A DNA stretch of 64,000 nucleotides from Limnohabitans sp. 15K (GTDB lineage: Bacteria > Pseudomonadota > Gammaproteobacteria > Burkholderiales > Burkholderiaceae_C). The stretch spans positions 1,634,501 to 1,698,500 of the forward strand of contig NZ_NESM01000001.1 of assembly GCF_002778285.1 (NCBI RefSeq), read 5' to 3'. The position numbers and the translations under genes are program-made. Below are positions 8,809 to 16,715 of the stretch, piece after piece. The notes beneath the pieces are model-generated. The model worked only from the letters and a program-made list of their open reading frames with translations, searched no databases and had not been told where the DNA came from. Each line of letters opens with the position of its first letter. Position 1 is the first letter of the stretch.

Positions 8809-10079
8809 GCAGGCTTGGCCAAAGTGAACTGGATCACGTCGATGTTGGCCTCATCAAAGGCCGCTTCACAATAGGCCAGGTAAAACTCCCACAAGCGAAT
8901 GAAGCGGTCGTCAAACTCCAGGGACCGCACTGTGTCCAGTTGTGCCATGAAAGCCTCGCGCCAACGGCGCAGCGTCTCGGCGTAGTCGGGGCCAAAGTTC
9001 AGCTCATCGACCACCTGCAGGCCAGCGGCTTGGGCTTGCTTGCGGAACTCGCCGGGACTGGGCAAACAACCACCCGGAAAGATGTACTGCTGAATGAAAT
9101 CGGTCGATTGCAAGTAGCGCTCAAAAAACCGGTCGTCAATCGTGATGCTCTGCACACACGCCCGGCCACCCGGCTTGAGCATGCGGCTGATGGTTTGAAA
9201 GTAGGTGGGCCAGTATTCTTGACCCACGGCCTCGATCATTTCGATCGAGCACACCGCGTCATAGGGACCATCGTTGATGTCGCGGTAGTCTTGCAGGCGC
9301 AAATCTGCACGCTGCTGCACGCCGTGCGATTGCATGCGGGCATTGGCAAACGCCAGCTGCTCGGTGGACAAAGTCACACCCGTGATCTGCGCGCCAAACT
9401 CGGTGGTGGCTGCTTCGGCCAAAGCGCCCCAGCCGCAACCGATTTCCAGCACCCGGTCGCCAGGCTTGGCATTGACCATGCGCAGGGCGCGGCGCACCTT
9501 GGCTTTTTGGGCGTCGCCCATGTCTTGGGTGTGGTCACCATCGAACCAGGCCGACGAATAATTCATCGTGCCGTCCAGCCACAGCTCGTAAAAAGCATTG
9601 CCCAAGTCGTAATGGGCGTGGATGTTTTTGCGGCTGTTGGTTCGGTTGTTGCGGTTGAGCAAATGCTTGATGCGGTAGAACAAGCGGCCCAACCAGTGGC
9701 CATAAATGGCGCTTTCGATGTGGTCGCGGTTGGCAATGGTCAAACGCAACAGACCCGCCAGGTCCGGTGTGGTCCAGTCGCCCGCCATGTAACCCTCGGC
9801 AAAGCCAATGTCACCTGATTTCAGCACTTCGGCGCACATGTCCCAACGGTGAATGTGCAGGGCCGCAAACGGGGCCTCGTGCGTACCAAAAACCTGGTTG
9901 TTGCCATCGGGCGCGTGCACCGTGAGCGTGCCAATTTTCAGGCGCGTCAACAGGCTCAGCAAGCGCGCAGCGGCTTTGGGCAGACTGGCGTGGGAAATGG
10001 TGGCGGTGCGTTGGCCCAGGTCGTGGGCGTTGTCGGCGGTCTTCATGGAGGGCGGCATCCGGTGGGGTCCAGTGTTCAT
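8805..10079 (-). CDS. cfa: Cyclopropane-fatty-acyl-phospholipid synthase family methyltransferase
   Basis: The 424-residue protein has the SAM-binding motif VLEIGCGWGALAEAA, preceded by the CFA-family ANAFYELWLDGTMNYSSAWFDGD segment (here NAFYELWLDGTMNYSSAWF). YDAVCSIEMIEAVGQEYW and FIQQYIFPGGCLPS follow, and the C-terminal WEFYLAYCEAAF is also family-specific. Such enzymes methylate double bonds of membrane phospholipid acyl chains using SAM. Members next to a flavin oxidoreductase and DUF1365 may instead make methylated or furan fatty acids (UfaM-like), which the sequence alone does not settle. It overlaps its neighbours by 4 bp on both sides. Confidence 0.92.
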   Translation of the reverse strand: MNTGPHRMPPSMKTADNAHDLGQRTATISHASLPKAAARLLSLLTRLKIGTLTVHAPDGNNQVFGTHEAPFAALHIHRWDMCAEVLKSGDIGFAEGYMAGDWTTPDLAGLLRLTIANRDHIESAIYGHWLGRLFYRIKHLLNRNNRTNSRKNIHAHYDLGNAFYELWLDGTMNYSSAWFDGDHTQDMGDAQKAKVRRALRMVNAKPGDRVLEIGCGWGALAEAATTEFGAQITGVTLSTEQLAFANARMQSHGVQQRADLRLQDYRDINDGPYDAVCSIEMIEAVGQEYWPTYFQTISRMLKPGGRACVQSITIDDRFFERYLQSTDFIQQYIFPGGCLPSPGEFRKQAQAAGLQVVDELNFGPDYAETLRRWREAFMAQLDTVRSLEFDDRFIRLWEFYLAYCEAAFDEANIDVIQFTLAKPA

Positions 10080-10852
10080 CGGGTCACAAAATCACGAGGA
10101 GGTTCAGGCTTGCGCCAAAACGGTACTTTCTTGAGCCACAGCAGCAAGGCATGCCAGTGGATGCGGGCCACCACGCCCAGCGTGAGCAGCGGGAAACGCC
10201 ACATCACGCGGCGCAGTGCCTTGGTGGTGGCAGGCTCCAGCACGCCGCTCCAGCTGGTGTCGATCAGCGGGCCGTCGGCATCGCCATGGTCCACACGCGC
10301 CACGATGCGGTCTTGACCGCCATGTGTCACGCGCATGAAGCGAAATCGGTACTCGCCTTGCACATCGCAAAAAGGCGAGACATGAAAAACCTTGTGGGCC
10401 AGCATCGTTTGGCCATAGTGCGGCTCGGGCAGCAAATAGCAATGGCGCTCGCCAAAGGTGTTGTTCACCTCGGCCACGATGGCGGTCAAGCTGCCGTCAG
10501 CGCGGTGCACGTACCAAAAGCTCACGGGCTTAAATGCATGGCCGAGCACGCGTGGAAACGCCTGAAGCCAAACTTCGCCAGTGGCGTCTTCAATCCCTTC
10601 GCGGTGCAGCAGTTCATCCAGCCAGGCCAGCGCGCCGCCTTTGTCGGCAGGGCGGCCATCGCCGTGGTCGGCATCGTGAAACGCAAACCAAGCAGGGCGG
10701 TTGATGGCCAAGTCGGTAGTGCATTGACCGGTTTGCAAACGGCGCATCGGCAGCATCAAAAACGCTGTCGGGTAAGCGAAGGCGTGGTGCGCAGGGCGGT
10801 GGCGTGTGTGCCGCACCTGGCCCCAGCCGATGAGCGCAGTGGCCAGCTTCAT
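10076..10852 (-). CDS. DUF1365 family protein
   Basis: The longer open frame begins inside the upstream gene. The ATG at 10850-10852 (MKLATALIGWGQVRHTRHRP) overlaps the upstream TGA as ATGA and gives 258 residues, the usual DUF1365 length. Characteristic stretches are HHAFAYPTAFLMLPM, LQAFPRVLGHAFKPVSFWYVHR, AEVNNTFGERHCYLL and KVFHVSPFCDVQGEYRFRF. The family is conserved beside CFA synthase and FAD oxidoreductase genes and is presumed to act on membrane lipids; its biochemical role is not established. It overlaps cfa by 4 bp. Confidence 0.9.
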   Translation of the reverse strand: MKLATALIGWGQVRHTRHRPAHHAFAYPTAFLMLPMRRLQTGQCTTDLAINRPAWFAFHDADHGDGRPADKGGALAWLDELLHREGIEDATGEVWLQAFPRVLGHAFKPVSFWYVHRADGSLTAIVAEVNNTFGERHCYLLPEPHYGQTMLAHKVFHVSPFCDVQGEYRFRFMRVTHGGQDRIVARVDHGDADGPLIDTSWSGVLEPATTKALRRVMWRFPLLTLGVVARIHWHALLLWLKKVPFWRKPEPPRDFVTR

Positions 10853-12180
10853 GCCGCCTGCTGGTCCTGGGCCGTGCTGCCCTGATCGTGGATGCGCTTG
10901 AGCAAAGCGCGGCCTACCGTCAGACCTGACTTCAGGCCGTCTTCGTGAAAGCCGTACCCTGTCCAAGCCCCTGCATACCAAGTGTGGCGCTGGCCTTGCA
11001 GCAAGGGCACACGCTTTTGTGCATCAATGGCTTTGAGGTCAAACACCGGGTGGGCGTAGTCGTATTCGCCAACGATGGTGGCCGGGTCAATCGCTTGGAG
11101 CGGGTTGAGCGAAACCACCACGGGCTGGGCAAACGGGATGCGCTGCAAGCGGTTGAGCAAATAGTGCAAACACACGCGCGATGACTCGCGCTCGGTGCTG
11201 CTGGCGCGCTCGTAGTTCCAAGCCGCCCAGGTTTTGGGGTTGGCAGGCAACACGCTGGCGTCGGTGTGCAACACGGCGCGGTTGTCTTGGTAACGGATCG
11301 CACCCAATACGCTGCGCTCGTCGCCTGAAGGCTCACGCAGCAAACCCAGCGCCTGGTCGGTGTGGGTGGCGATCACGACTTCGTCAAAGCGCTCGGCATG
11401 CCCGTCGGTGATGATGCGCACGCCTTGGTCGTCGCGCTCGATCAGGCGCACCGGGGTGTTCAGACGTTTGTCGTGAATGCCCGCCAAAATCTTCTCCACG
11501 TAATGACGCGCACCGCCCAACACGCTGAACCACTGCGGACGGTTGGTCACCTGGATGAGGCCATGGTTGTGGCAAAAGCGGATCATGGTGGCCACCGGAA
11601 ACTGCAGCATCTGATCGGTTGGGCAGCTCCAAATGCACCCCAACATGGGCAGGAAATACCAGTCGCGAAATGGCTCGCTGAACTTGTGCGTGCGCAAAAA
11701 CTCTGACAAAGGCTGCTGCAGCTCTTTTTCACGTTGGTCTTTGGCGATGCGGGTGCACAGGGCGTTGAAACGCATCACATCGGCCAGCATGCGCCAAAAA
11801 CGCGGGTTGACCAAATTGCTGCGCTGCGCGAACACGCTGTCCAAGTCGGTGCCGCTCCATTCCAGCGCTTTGCCATTTTTAGCACCCGGCACTTTGACCG
11901 AGAACGACATGTCTGACGGCACCGTCTCCACGCCCAAGTCTGCAAACAGCTTGATCAGGTTGGGATAGGTGCGTTCGTTGAACACCAAAAAGCCCGTGTC
12001 TACGCCGTGCGTGACCAAGCCTTGTGGTGTGGGCAGGGTGATGTCCACCGTGTGGGTGTGGCCGCCAAAATAATCGCCCGCCTCAAAAACGGTGATGTCC
12101 GCGTGGTTTTGAAGGGTGTGCGCCACCGCCAGGCCCGAAATGCCCGAACCCACAATCGCCAGTTTCATGCGCGGCTTCAT
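10849..12180 (-). CDS. FAD-dependent oxidoreductase, flavin amine-oxidase type (cyclopropane/furan fatty acid cluster)
   Basis: The 443-residue protein opens with the FAD dinucleotide motif MKLAIVGSGISGLAVAHTL. Then come FEAGDYFGGHTHTVD, HGVDTGFLVFNERTYPNLI, FLPMLGCIWSC and, near the C-terminus, WYAGAWTGYGFHEDGLKSG, the second FAD-binding signature of amine-oxidase-like flavoproteins. This is the conserved partner of CFA-like methyltransferase and DUF1365 genes. In alphaproteobacteria related cluster members desaturate or oxidise methylated acyl chains. Here the substrate is unproven. ATGA overlaps occur at both ends: 12177-12180 with the peroxidase and 10849-10852 with DUF1365. Confidence 0.88.
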   Translation of the reverse strand: MKPRMKLAIVGSGISGLAVAHTLQNHADITVFEAGDYFGGHTHTVDITLPTPQGLVTHGVDTGFLVFNERTYPNLIKLFADLGVETVPSDMSFSVKVPGAKNGKALEWSGTDLDSVFAQRSNLVNPRFWRMLADVMRFNALCTRIAKDQREKELQQPLSEFLRTHKFSEPFRDWYFLPMLGCIWSCPTDQMLQFPVATMIRFCHNHGLIQVTNRPQWFSVLGGARHYVEKILAGIHDKRLNTPVRLIERDDQGVRIITDGHAERFDEVVIATHTDQALGLLREPSGDERSVLGAIRYQDNRAVLHTDASVLPANPKTWAAWNYERASSTERESSRVCLHYLLNRLQRIPFAQPVVVSLNPLQAIDPATIVGEYDYAHPVFDLKAIDAQKRVPLLQGQRHTWYAGAWTGYGFHEDGLKSGLTVGRALLKRIHDQGSTAQDQQAA

Positions 12181-12782
12181 GGTTTGGCTTTCAGCGCTTT
12201 GTCGATGGCCGAGAGCAGGGTTTTGCTTTCCGGCCCGGTCATGCTGCTGTACTGGTCAATGACCTTGCCGTCGCGACCGATCAGGTATTTGTGAAAGTTC
12301 CAGCGCGGCTTTTGGCCGGTTTGCGCCGTGAGCTGTTTGAATAACGGCGCTGCGCCATCGCCCGTGACCTGGGTTTTGGTGAACATCGGGAACTTCACAC
12401 CGAAGGTGCTTTCACAAAAGTCAGCGATGTCCTTGTTGCTGCCTTTTTCCTGTGCAAAGTCGTTCGAAGGGAAGCCCAACACCACCAGACCCTGGTCTTT
12501 GTATGAGGTGTTCAGCGCTTCCAGCCCTTTGTATTGCGAGGTGAAACCACAAAAGCTCGCGGTGTTGACCACCAAGACCACCTTGCCTGCGTACTGGCAC
12601 AGGGACTGTGGCTTTTCGTCCTGAAGCCGGTCAAACGTGTGGTTCAAAATGGCCGGGCATGCCGCCGCTTGCGCAGGCGTGGGTGTGGCGGCTTGCGCCG
12701 CGTCCAAACCCAAGCCCAGAACAGCCGCCACAGCCGCCAGAACCCAGCTGACGCCCCATTGTTTTACCCAAGAGTGATTCAT
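12177..12782 (-). CDS. Secreted glutathione peroxidase family protein
   Basis: The 201-residue protein has a signal peptide (VSWVLAAVAAVLGLGLDAAQA), so it acts in the periplasm. The peroxidase core begins ILNHTFDRLQDEKPQSLCQYAGKVVLVVNTASFCGFTSQY. The catalytic Cys sits in NTASFCGFTSQY, and the family signatures GFPSNDFAQEKG and the catalytic Trp-Asn in RWNFHKYLIG are present. It should reduce hydroperoxides, plausibly lipid peroxides given its neighbours. The ATG at 12782 is preferred for a clean signal peptide; an in-frame ATG at 12800 adds six residues. It is the first gene of the leftward operon and overlaps the next gene by 4 bp. Confidence 0.9.
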   Translation of the reverse strand: MNHSWVKQWGVSWVLAAVAAVLGLGLDAAQAATPTPAQAAACPAILNHTFDRLQDEKPQSLCQYAGKVVLVVNTASFCGFTSQYKGLEALNTSYKDQGLVVLGFPSNDFAQEKGSNKDIADFCESTFGVKFPMFTKTQVTGDGAAPLFKQLTAQTGQKPRWNFHKYLIGRDGKVIDQYSSMTGPESKTLLSAIDKALKAKP

Positions 12783-12869
12783 CTGAACTTTTAAATTCAT
12801 TTTGTGACTGATCAGTTTAAACTCGTTTGGTTCTATTGTCACGCCCGCAACTGACCACCGGAGAAACAC
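12783..12869. promoter_or_regulatory. Divergent promoter region of the lipid/photolyase cluster, with nested palindromes
   Basis: These 87 bp separate the two divergent operons. They contain ACTGATCAGT (12807-12816) directly followed, with two bases shared, by GTTTAAAC (12815-12822), both perfect palindromes. They are a candidate operator for a dimeric regulator. No regulator gene (MerR/LitR type or an ECF sigma-anti-sigma pair) is in the window. GGAG at 12861-12864 is the ribosome site of the DUF2256 gene. Confidence 0.4.
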
Positions 12870-13067
12870 ATGCCCAAACCCTCGGGTTTCAAAGGGAACA
12901 AACAAAGCTTGCCGCAAAAACCTTGCACGGTTTGTGGCCGCCCCATGGTGTGGCGCAAAAGCTGGGCCAAAAACTGGGAGAGCGTTTTGTATTGCAGTGA
13001 CCGCTGCCGAGCCGACAAATCCCGCTCGCCCTCTGACACAAGCACGCGCGCCAAGGACCCAGTATGA
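12870..13067 (+). CDS. DUF2256 family small zinc-ribbon-like protein
   Basis: The 65-residue basic protein reads MPKPSGFKGNKQSLPQKPC at its start. The core PCTVCGRPMVWRKSWAKNWE then LYCSDRCR is the DUF2256 motif, with four cysteines spaced C..C and C...C like a small metal-binding knuckle. DUF2256 genes are almost always adjacent to, or fused with, Fe-S cryptochrome/photolyase genes. Here the stop overlaps the photolyase start by 4 bp (ATGA, 13064-13067). The molecular function is unknown; a role in photolyase cofactor handling is only a guess from this linkage. Confidence 0.88.
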   Translation: MPKPSGFKGNKQSLPQKPCTVCGRPMVWRKSWAKNWESVLYCSDRCRADKSRSPSDTSTRAKDPV

Positions 13068-14602
13068 CCCGCCATCTGGTGTTGGTGCTGGGCGACCAGC
13101 TCGGCTGGGACAACCCGGCATTGACCGACTTTGACCCCGCCCAAGACCGGCTCTTGATGATCGAGGCCGACAGCGAAGCCGATGAGGTCTGGAACCATCA
13201 AGCCCGGATCGCGATCTTCTTGTCGGGCATGCGGCACTTTGCCAACGAAGCACACCGCCGCCGCTGGCCCTGCACTTATATAAAGGTGGACGACACCGAA
13301 CTGCCCCCAGACTTTGCAGGGCGCTTGGCCCACGCCCTCGCCACCCACCGACCCAAAGCCCTGGTGGTCATGGAAGCAGGGGCCTGGCGCATGGAGCGGC
13401 TGATTGAAGACGCCGCAGCGCAGGCCCAAACTCTGCTGCGTTGGGTAAGCGACACGCACTTTCTGTGCAGCCGCGCCGAATTCGCCAAGTGGGCCGGCGA
13501 CAAAAAAGAACTGCGTATGGAGTTCTTTTACCGCGAGATGCGCAAAAGGCATGGCGTGCTGATGGAAGGCAAAGAACCCATCGGCGGCCAATGGAACTAC
13601 GACGCCGAAAACCGCAAAGGCTTTGGGGCCAAAGGCCCGGGCACGGTGCCACCGCCTGCACGGTTTGCGCCGGACCGTGTCACACAAGACGTGATTGCTT
13701 TGGTGCGCGAACGCTTTGCCAACCACCCTGGCACGCTAGACCACTTTGCCTGGCCCGTCACCCGCGAAGACGCACTGGTGGCCTTGCAGCACTTCATCGA
13801 CCAACGCCTGGAAAACTTTGGCGCATGGCAAGACGCCATGTGGACCACGCTGCCCTTTGGCTGGCACGCGCTGGTGGGCAGCAGCCTGAACCTGCATTTG
13901 CTCCATCCGCGTGAGGTGATCGCGGCCGCCGAGCAGGCCTACCACGCACGCGGCCTGCAGCTGGCCAGCGTGGAAGGCTTCATCCGCCAGGTGCTGGGCT
14001 GGCGCGAGTTCATCCGCGGTGTGTATTGGCTGGACATGCCGCACATGGCCGAGGCCAACCACTACGGCCACACCCGCGACCTGCCCGCTTGGTACTGGAC
14101 GGGCAAGACGCACATGGCCTGCATGCAAGCCACCATTGGCCAAAGTCTGCAGCACGGCTATGCGCACCACATTCAGCGCCTCATGGTCACAGGCCAATTT
14201 GCCGTGTTGGCGGGGCTGTCACCGCAGCAGGTCAGCGCTTGGTACCGCGCCATGTACGTGGACGCGGTGGAGTGGGTGGAAACGCCCAACACCCTAGGCA
14301 TGGCCCTGCACGCCAACGGCGGGCGCTTCACCAGCAAACCCTATGTGGCCAGCGGCCAATACATCAGCCGCATGAGCAACTACTGCAAAGGCTGCCGCTA
14401 CCAGCCCGAGGTGCGCACAGGCCTCAGCGCCTGCCCCATGACCACGCTTTACTGGGACTTTTTAATACGCCACGAACAAGACTTTGCGGGAAACCCACGC
14501 ACCGCACTCATGGTCAAGCATGTGGGCCGCATGAGCGAGGAAGACAAAGCCCAGATACGGGCCCAGGCCGATGCCACGCGGGCGGGGCTGGACGGGGTGT
14601 GA
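13064..14602 (+). CDS. Fe-S bacterial cryptochrome/photolyase (PhrB-like, probable (6-4) photolyase)
   Basis: The 512-residue protein is of the cryptochrome/photolyase-related class. It starts TRHLVLVLGDQLGWDNPAL, the N-terminal DUF-type pattern of FeS-BCPs rather than classical photolyases. Four cysteines occur at residues 353, 441, 444 and 457 (HMACMQ, YCKGCRY, SACPM). Their spacing equals that of the [4Fe-4S] ligands I recall for Agrobacterium PhrB (350, 438, 441, 454). FAD-domain landmarks include LGWREFIRGVYW and GRFTSKPYVASGQYI. Established knowledge: this class repairs (6-4) photoproducts in light using FAD and a ribolumazine antenna. It is translationally coupled to DUF2256. Confidence 0.93.
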   Translation: MTRHLVLVLGDQLGWDNPALTDFDPAQDRLLMIEADSEADEVWNHQARIAIFLSGMRHFANEAHRRRWPCTYIKVDDTELPPDFAGRLAHALATHRPKALVVMEAGAWRMERLIEDAAAQAQTLLRWVSDTHFLCSRAEFAKWAGDKKELRMEFFYREMRKRHGVLMEGKEPIGGQWNYDAENRKGFGAKGPGTVPPPARFAPDRVTQDVIALVRERFANHPGTLDHFAWPVTREDALVALQHFIDQRLENFGAWQDAMWTTLPFGWHALVGSSLNLHLLHPREVIAAAEQAYHARGLQLASVEGFIRQVLGWREFIRGVYWLDMPHMAEANHYGHTRDLPAWYWTGKTHMACMQATIGQSLQHGYAHHIQRLMVTGQFAVLAGLSPQQVSAWYRAMYVDAVEWVETPNTLGMALHANGGRFTSKPYVASGQYISRMSNYCKGCRYQPEVRTGLSACPMTTLYWDFLIRHEQDFAGNPRTALMVKHVGRMSEEDKAQIRAQADATRAGLDGV

Positions 14603-14613
14603 CTTTTGCCAAG

Positions 14614-14638
14614 TTTGATAATTAAACTGATAATCAAA
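14614..14638. promoter_or_regulatory. AT-rich inverted repeat upstream of the caspase-like gene
   Basis: TTTGAT (14614-14619) and ATCAAA (14633-14638) form an inverted repeat around an AT-rich centre that also repeats GATAAT. It lies 23 bp before the caspase-like gene's ATG and just after the photolyase stop. It could be a promoter/operator or a weak stem-loop; nothing decides between them. Confidence 0.3.
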
Positions 14639-14660
14639 TCAGTCACCTCCAATAAGCCGC

Positions 14661-16592
14661 ATGAAAGCTCTACAAAACCTTCCAATCCGAATAAAGAGCG
14701 CGGTTTCAATGCTGGTGCTGGGTGGTGCATTCTTGTCCTACAGCACCAATGCAGAAGCGCCTTTGGACATACGTGTGGCCCTGGTCATCGGGAACGCCGC
14801 TTATAAGAACGTCCCCGCACTGGCCAACTCCACCAACGACGCCAAGTCGATGTCGGTGGTGCTGCGCAAGCTGGGTTTTACCGTCGTGGAAGTGGTCGAT
14901 GGCAGCAAAGCACAAATGAGCAAAGCCATCGAGCAGCTGCAACTGCAGCTCAAAGGCCGTCAAGCTGTAGGCATGCTGTACTACGCAGGCCACGGCCTGC
15001 AGCTGGACTGGCACAACTTCATGGTGCCCGTGGACGCCAAGCTTGAAGAGGCCTCCGACGTCCCCAAGCAAACGATTGACATTGAGAACGTCATTGACGT
15101 TCTCAAGAAATCCGGCACCCGAATGAACATCATCGTGTTGGACGCTTGCCGTGACAACCCATTCGCGGAAAAAGCAAGTGGCAAAGGTTTGGCGCAACTG
15201 GACGCACCGCCTGGCACCTATTTGGCATTTGCCACCTCGCCAGGCAACGTGGCCGAGGATGGTGACGTGTCAGCAGGCAACGGCTTGTTTACTCAGTATC
15301 TGCTCAAAGAATTGCAACGCCCCGCCAAGATTGAAGAGGTATTCAAGCGTGTACGTTTGCAAGTGCGTCAAAAGAGCCAAGGGCGCCAAATCCCTTGGGA
15401 CTCCAGCAGCTTGGAAGAGGAGTTTGCATTTAATGACGGCAAGAAGTTCACCTTCAACCCTGAGGACCTGATCAAAGAAGGACAAGCGGCCAAGGAAAAA
15501 GAGGCCAAGCTCAAGCAAGAGGCCGAAGCTGCAATCCAACGCGAAAAAGACATCGCGGCGCAACAAGCACTTGAAAAACTGAGACTTGCAGAAGCGCAAA
15601 AGATTCAAGAAACCGCTTCAAGGCAAAAGGTTGAAGCCGAGGCCAAAGAAAGAGAACGGCAACTGGCACTGGCAGCAGAACAAGAGCGGCTGAAAGCCCA
15701 AGCGGCCGCGCAAGCACTTGAGCGTGCTCGCGCAGAAGAGGTGCAACGGTTGCGGGATATTGAGCAGGCCAAACTTCAAGTGGCGGAGGAAACTCGCAGA
15801 AGCAAGCTCTCGCAAGAAGCGGCTCGCGAACAGCAGTTCGTTCAAGAGAAAGCTGATTGGGACAAGATTAAAGACAGCAAAAATGTCAAAGAGTTTTATG
15901 CCTTCCTACTCAAATATCCTAATGGCCTCATCACAGAACAAGCCTCTTTTGCAATTGAACAATTAGAAAAGGCTAGGGTTACAACTCAGGCTGACAAAAA
16001 TGGACAGGTCCAAAAGCTCGGTGAACCGAGATTCAGAATCGGAGACAAATGGACTTCTGTAACCCGTGATAATAAAACAGACAGAATAGTTTCTAAGCGC
16101 GACTTCAAAGTTGACAAAATAGAAAATGGGTTGGCCTATTTTAGTACGCAAAATGAGAGTGGTATTTCTACGCTCGATGGAGCGGTCCTTCGCGCTGTCA
16201 ATCCTGAGGATACTTTTACCTTTGACCCACCTCTTATAATCATGCCGGGAGGGGAAATTACCGTTGGAATGAAATGGACTGCATCAACATTACAGTCAAG
16301 CCTTAAACGCAATGAAACGGCCATACGCACTGAAGAATTTCGTGTCGTTGCTTATGAGCAAATAACAGTTCCTGCTGGAACTTTCTGGTCATACAAAATA
16401 GAGAGAAATGCAATTGCTTTTTCTGGAAACAAAGTAACAAATACTCAGTGGTTCAGCCCAGATTTTGGCTTTTCCATTAAGCGCTTGCGAAAAACTGTGC
16501 CAGCTAAACGTTTAGGTATAACAGTGGGAAATGGTCTGGATGAAGTGACTGAGCTTGTCTCTATTTCTAGAGGCACCTCAAAAAATAATTAG
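14661..16592 (+). CDS. Caspase-like (peptidase C14, metacaspase-type) protein with coiled coil and novel C-terminal domain
   Basis: The 643-residue protein has a signal sequence at about residues 1-32 (SAVSMLVLGGAFLSYSTNAEA). The caspase-fold domain spans about 35-260: RVALVIGNAAYKNVPAL, catalytic His111 in YYAGHGLQ, and catalytic Cys163 in LDACRDNPF. Residues about 270-400 are a long, highly charged Lys/Glu/Ala/Gln coiled coil. Then comes a short KDSKNVKEFYAFLLKYPNG repeat and a beta-rich C-terminal domain (about 445-640) with VPAGTFWSYKIE and TQWFSPDFGFSIK. The bases from about 15860 onward are clearly AT-richer than the rest. The function is unknown; secreted caspase-like proteins may act in cell death or processing. 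Confidence 0.85.
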   Translation: MKALQNLPIRIKSAVSMLVLGGAFLSYSTNAEAPLDIRVALVIGNAAYKNVPALANSTNDAKSMSVVLRKLGFTVVEVVDGSKAQMSKAIEQLQLQLKGRQAVGMLYYAGHGLQLDWHNFMVPVDAKLEEASDVPKQTIDIENVIDVLKKSGTRMNIIVLDACRDNPFAEKASGKGLAQLDAPPGTYLAFATSPGNVAEDGDVSAGNGLFTQYLLKELQRPAKIEEVFKRVRLQVRQKSQGRQIPWDSSSLEEEFAFNDGKKFTFNPEDLIKEGQAAKEKEAKLKQEAEAAIQREKDIAAQQALEKLRLAEAQKIQETASRQKVEAEAKERERQLALAAEQERLKAQAAAQALERARAEEVQRLRDIEQAKLQVAEETRRSKLSQEAAREQQFVQEKADWDKIKDSKNVKEFYAFLLKYPNGLITEQASFAIEQLEKARVTTQADKNGQVQKLGEPRFRIGDKWTSVTRDNKTDRIVSKRDFKVDKIENGLAYFSTQNESGISTLDGAVLRAVNPEDTFTFDPPLIIMPGGEITVGMKWTASTLQSSLKRNETAIRTEEFRVVAYEQITVPAGTFWSYKIERNAIAFSGNKVTNTQWFSPDFGFSIKRLRKTVPAKRLGITVGNGLDEVTELVSISRGTSKNN

Positions 16593-16613
16593 GTAATCCG
16601 CCGTATCTTTTAT

Positions 16614-16694
16614 ATGAAGATCAAGCATGTGGGCAGACCAAAGAAGAAAAAATGCAAGTCAGGACGCATGCCAACGCGATGGGACCGGAATTAG
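16614..16694 (+). other. Short basic ORF of 26 codons, possibly a relic
   Basis: An ATG at 16614 opens 26 codons ending in TAG at 16692-16694. The product is very basic (MKIKHVGRPKKKKCKSGR then MPTRWDRN). The GRMPTRWDRN end is vaguely reminiscent of IS5-type transposase pieces, but I cannot confirm this. There is no clear ribosome site. It sits in the AT-rich gap between the caspase-like gene and the convergent LysR gene. It may be a decayed gene fragment or chance. Confidence 0.2.
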
Positions 16695-16715
16695 ATGAAA
16701 TCTAAGAACTCTGAT

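Noticed and set aside
12839..13726. A minus-strand frame of 295 codons over DUF2256 and the photolyase start
   Set aside because: It conflicts with two overlapping, motif-rich genes on the plus strand.
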